DNA of 64,000 nucleotides from Acidobacteriota bacterium (GTDB lineage: Bacteria; Acidobacteriota; Thermoanaerobaculia; UBA5066): positions 1 through 64,000 of the forward strand of contig RHKY01000019.1 in NCBI GenBank assembly GCA_008363385.1, in the 5' to 3' direction. Shown piece by piece: positions 60,873 through 64,000 of this stretch (positions are counted from its first letter, which is position 1; each line of letters opens with the position of its first letter). A program made the position numbers and the translations under genes. The notes under the pieces were generated by a model, which saw nothing but the letters and a program-made list of their open reading frames with translations, was not told the origin of the DNA and ran no database searches.

Positions 60873-60918
60873 CGCCGTCCGTCCGGAGGCAGGGCCGGAC
60901 GGTGGACCGCGACCGCCC

Positions 60919-62649
60919 GTGAGAGAGCTCGACCGCTTCCTCGGCTACTTCCGCCGCAGGCCCCGGACCTTCGCCGCCGGGCTCGGCACGATGCTCGTGT
61001 CCACGGCGCTCTTCCTGGCGATGCCGGGCCTCGTCCGCCGCGCGCTGGACGGGCTCGAATCCGGGGTGACCCCGGGCAAGCTCGCGGCGACGGCGGGCCT
61101 GATCGTCGGCCTGGCGGTCGCGGACGCCTTCGCCTACTACTTCACCCGCTGGATCCTGATCGGCGCCTCCCGGGACATCGAGTACGAGATGCGCCAGGAC
61201 CTCCTCGCGCACCTCCTGGCTCTCCCCCCCTCCTGGTACCGCAGGAACCGCGTCGGCGACCTGATGAGCCGGGCCGTCAACGACCTCTCGGCCGTCCGGA
61301 TGATGCTCGGCCCCGGCGTGATGCAGGCCGCCAACACCCTCGTCGTGGGCCTTGCCGCGGTCGGGCTGATGCTCCACGTCTCGGTCCCGCTGACGCTCGT
61401 CGCCCTCTCGGTCCTGCCGCTCGTGGCGGCCGCCACGAAGGTCGTCGGCCAGGTCACGCACCGCCGCTTCACGCGGATCCAGGAGATGTTCGGCGAGATC
61501 GGGAACGCCGCCCAGGAGAGCTTCGCCGGGGTCCGGCTGGTCCGGGCCTTTGCCCGCGAGGCGGCCGAGGAGGAGCGTTTCGCCAAGAGCAACCGCGCCT
61601 ACCTGGCCCGCAGCCTCGCCCTGGCCCGGCTGAACGCCCTCTACTTCCCGCTCCTGCAGCTCCTCGTCGCCGTCGGCTTCGCGGTCGTCCTCTGGGTGGG
61701 CGGGCGGCTGATCCTGGCGGGGAAGCTGACGGTGCCCCGCTTCGTCGAGTTCAACCTGTACATGATGGAGCTGGTCTGGCCGGCGATCGCCCTCGGCTGG
61801 GTCGTCAACCTCTGGCAGCGGGGCTCGGCCTCCTGGAACCGGATGGCGGAGGTCTGGCAGGCGCCGCGGATGCCGGGCGAGGAGGACACCGGCGAGCGGC
61901 TCGACGGGAGCGTCGAGGTGCGGGGGCTCTCCTTCGCCTACGACCGCGACCGGCCGGTCCTCTCGGGCGTCTCCTTCTCCGCGGCGGCGGGCGAGACGGT
62001 GGCCGTCGTCGGGCGGACGGGCTCGGGCAAGTCGACGCTCCTGTCGCTCCTCCTCCGCGTCGACCCGCCGTCTCCGGGGACCGTCTTCGTCGGCGGGCGC
62101 GACGTCTCCTCGGTGCCGCTCCCGACGCTCCGGCGCAACGTGGCCGTCGTCCCGCAGGAGACCTTCCTCTTCTCCGACACGCTCGCCGCCAACGTCGCGT
62201 TCGGCCGCGAGGGGGCCACGCGCGCCGAGATCGAGGCGGCGGCCGAGGCGGCGGGCCTCGGCCCCGACCTGGCGCGCTTCCCGCGCGGGCTCGACACCGT
62301 CGTCGGCGAGCGCGGCATCACCCTCTCCGGCGGGCAGAAGCAGAGGACGGCGCTCGCTCGGGCCCTCGTCTCCGACGCCCCGGTCCTCGTCCTGGACGAC
62401 GCCTTCTCCTCGGTCGACACCGAGACCGAGGCCCGGATCCTCGCCGGCCTGAAGGAGGCCGCCCGGGGGCGGACGGTCCTCCTCGTCTCCCACCGCCTCT
62501 CGACGATCCGCAACGCCGACCGGATCGTCGTCCTCGAGCACGGTCGCGTCGCCGAGGAGGGGACGCACGAGGAGCTCCTCCTCCGGGGCGGCGTCTACGC
62601 GCGCCTCGTCGAGCGGCAGCGGCTCGAGGAAGAGGTGGAGGCCGCCTAG
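60919..62649 (+). CDS. ABC exporter half-transporter (MsbA/LmrA-like), first of pair
   Basis: A 576-residue fused permease-ATPase. Six membrane segments (about 1-300) are followed by a nucleotide-binding domain: Walker A GRTGSGKST, Q-loop VVPQETFLF, signature LSGGQKQRTALARAL, Walker B VLVLDDAFSSVD and H-loop VSHRLSTI. Walker B ends in Asp (DD) rather than the usual catalytic Glu, so this site is probably degenerate, as in heterodimeric exporters. GTG at 60919 has no close ribosome site. Its TAG overlaps the next start by one base (TAGTG). Confidence 0.93.
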   Translation: MRELDRFLGYFRRRPRTFAAGLGTMLVSTALFLAMPGLVRRALDGLESGVTPGKLAATAGLIVGLAVADAFAYYFTRWILIGASRDIEYEMRQDLLAHLLALPPSWYRRNRVGDLMSRAVNDLSAVRMMLGPGVMQAANTLVVGLAAVGLMLHVSVPLTLVALSVLPLVAAATKVVGQVTHRRFTRIQEMFGEIGNAAQESFAGVRLVRAFAREAAEEERFAKSNRAYLARSLALARLNALYFPLLQLLVAVGFAVVLWVGGRLILAGKLTVPRFVEFNLYMMELVWPAIALGWVVNLWQRGSASWNRMAEVWQAPRMPGEEDTGERLDGSVEVRGLSFAYDRDRPVLSGVSFSAAAGETVAVVGRTGSGKSTLLSLLLRVDPPSPGTVFVGGRDVSSVPLPTLRRNVAVVPQETFLFSDTLAANVAFGREGATRAEIEAAAEAAGLGPDLARFPRGLDTVVGERGITLSGGQKQRTALARALVSDAPVLVLDDAFSSVDTETEARILAGLKEAARGRTVLLVSHRLSTIRNADRIVVLEHGRVAEEGTHEELLLRGGVYARLVERQRLEEEVEAA

Positions 62650-64000
62650 TGTCCGCCGCGACACCCGGGGCCGTCTCCCCGCGCGAGGAGGAGAAGCTCG
62701 AGGGGGCCTTCTCCCCGGGCCTCTTCCGGCGCCTCTTCTCGCTCCTCGGGCCGTACCGGCGGTACGTGGCCGGGGCGCTGGTCGCGCTCTTCCTCGAGTC
62801 GGTGGCCCAGCTCGCCGGCCCGCTCCTGACCGCGGCGGCCATCGACCTCGTCCTCTCCGGCGGGAGGGCGACGGCCCCCTCGCCGGCCTCCCGCCTCGTC
62901 GAGGGCGCCCTGTCGACCGCCGGCCTCCCGTCGGCGGGGCCCGGCGGCCTGGCGGCCATCGCGGCCCTCTACCTCCTGGCCTCGCTCGCCGCGTTCGCGC
63001 TGACCGCGCTGATGGTCGAGTGGACCTCGCGGATGGGGCAGGGGGTGATGTTCGACCTGAGGACGCGGATCTTCGGGCACCTCCAGCGCGCCGACGTCGC
63101 CCTCTACGACTCGACCCCGGTCGGCCGGCTGATGACCCGCCTGACGACGGACGTCGACGCCTTGAACGAGCTCTTCACCTCGGGCTTCGTCGCCCTCCTC
63201 GGCGACGTGGCGGTCCTCGCGGGGATCGTCGCCCTCCTCTTCTGGATGGAGCCGTCGCTGGCGGCGGTCACGTTCGGCGTCCTCGTCCCGATGGTCTTCG
63301 TGACGAACTGGTTCCGGAAGGGGGCGCGGGACACGTACCGGGACGTGAGGACCCGGATCGCGCGGGTGAACTCCTTCCTCCAGGAGCACCTGTCCGGGAT
63401 GGTCCCCGTCCAGCTCTTCCGGAAAGAGAGGCGGACCCTCGAGGCGTTCTCGGTCGTCAACGACGAGCACCGCGAGGCGAACATCCGCTCGATCCGCTAC
63501 TACGCCGTCTTCTACCCCGCGCTGGACCTCCTCTCGGCGATCGGGATGGCGGCGATCGTCTTCTGGGGCGGCTGGCAGGTCCTCCGGGGGGCGATGACCG
63601 TCGGCGGCGTGGTGGCCTTCCTCCACTACTCCAAGCGCTTCTACCGCCCCCTGATGGACCTCTCGGAGAAGTACAACATCCTGCAGGCCGCCATGGCCTC
63701 CTCCGAGCGGATCTTCCAGCTGCTGGACACGAGGCCCTCGATCACCGCCCCGCCCGAACCGCTCCCGCTCCCGAGCCCCGCGCGCGGCGAGGTCGTCTTC
63801 GAGGACGTCCGCTTCTCCTACAAGCCGGACGAGGAGGTCCTGAAGGGGGTCTCCTTCCGCGCGAGGCCGGGCGAGACGATCGCGCTCGTCGGCGCGACCG
63901 GCTCCGGGAAGTCGACGGTCCTCTCCCTCCTCCTCCGCTTCTACGACCCCCTCTCCGGCCGGGTCCTCGTCGACGGGGTGCCGGTGTCGCGCTTCGACCC
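62649..64000 (+). CDS. ABC exporter half-transporter, second of pair (cut by window end)
   Basis: The partner half-transporter, 450 residues visible. GTG at 62649 shares one base with the previous stop, with GGAGG upstream. Membrane segments begin after a 30-residue cytoplasmic N-terminus, and the extra loop near residues 75-100 is longer than in the partner. The nucleotide-binding domain starts at VVFEDVRFSYKPDEEVL, with Walker A GATGSGKST; the rest lies beyond base 64000, so I cannot check its catalytic Glu. By analogy with heterodimeric exporters (TM287/288-type), this should hold the competent ATP site. Confidence 0.92.
   Translation, partial: MSAATPGAVSPREEEKLEGAFSPGLFRRLFSLLGPYRRYVAGALVALFLESVAQLAGPLLTAAAIDLVLSGGRATAPSPASRLVEGALSTAGLPSAGPGGLAAIAALYLLASLAAFALTALMVEWTSRMGQGVMFDLRTRIFGHLQRADVALYDSTPVGRLMTRLTTDVDALNELFTSGFVALLGDVAVLAGIVALLFWMEPSLAAVTFGVLVPMVFVTNWFRKGARDTYRDVRTRIARVNSFLQEHLSGMVPVQLFRKERRTLEAFSVVNDEHREANIRSIRYYAVFYPALDLLSAIGMAAIVFWGGWQVLRGAMTVGGVVAFLHYSKRFYRPLMDLSEKYNILQAAMASSERIFQLLDTRPSITAPPEPLPLPSPARGEVVFEDVRFSYKPDEEVLKGVSFRARPGETIALVGATGSGKSTVLSLLLRFYDPLSGRVLVDGVPVSRFD

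Overview
This is a very GC-rich (about 70% or more by eye), gene-dense bacterial chromosome segment. It carries many serine/threonine kinases, FHA proteins, AAA+ regulators, lipoprotein-type solute binders and an NHL-repeat lipoprotein. Codon pairs such as GTGA and ATGA overlap neighbouring genes throughout, and GTG/TTG starts are common. The mix best fits a high-GC Acidobacteriota (Thermoanaerobaculia/Holophagae-like), but Myxococcota or a related lineage cannot be excluded. I saw no rRNA, tRNA, CRISPR array or insertion sequence, so this looks like ordinary chromosome with several specialised operons.

Layout. 1-6187 (minus): an FHA/Clp-N-like protein running off the left edge, a large protein with a kinase-C-lobe-like segment, a methyltransferase and a long-chain acyl-CoA synthetase. 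6275-9227: a metallo-beta-lactamase-fold hydrolase, a small protein, a strong bidirectional terminator, a short direct repeat and an orphan oligopeptide-type binding lipoprotein. 9303-16991: a GAF-AAA+ sigma-54 activator, a good sigma-54 promoter, then a coupled operon of an 83-residue NHLP-clan (RiPP-precursor-like) protein, TolC, HlyD, two ABC ATPases and a permease. 17111-19613: a c-type-heme Tll0287-like sensor and a Ser/Thr kinase. 19627-22645 (minus): Rrf2 regulator, Rid protein, DAHP synthase and DODA-type dioxygenase.

22794-29366: a six-gene coupled operon of unknown function (small protein, coiled-coil protein, MurG-like glycosyltransferase, three consecutive radical SAM enzymes), divergent from the cysteine-rich Rrf2 gene with a palindrome over its likely -35 region. 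30165-34489: a sulfate uptake operon led by a second, cysteine-free Rrf2 regulator (rrf2-sbp-cysT-cysW-cysA). 35126-39271 (minus): a lipoprotein with 12 NHL repeats. 39657-47135: an FHA-AAA+-Fis regulator lacking GAFTGA, divergent from two tandem paralogous membrane kinases. 47317-51230: a transglutaminase-DUF5694 fusion, a cysteine-synthase-like enzyme and an atypical SDR.

51266-59256 (minus): a probable six-gene run of metzincin-like peptidase, two HEAT-repeat proteins, periplasmic-binding-domain histidine kinase, single REC protein and REC-GAF-PAS-GGDEF-EAL protein. 59320-60808 (minus): a second orphan binding protein whose start is unresolved. 60919-64000: a pair of ABC exporter half-transporters, the second cut by the window edge.

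The two most promising undescribed systems are the NHLP-leader/exporter operon under apparent sigma-54 control and the glycosyltransferase/triple-radical-SAM operon under apparent Rrf2 control. Promoters often show a [GC]TANNNT -10 box placed 5-13 bases before the start codon, suggesting leaderless or short-leader transcripts.
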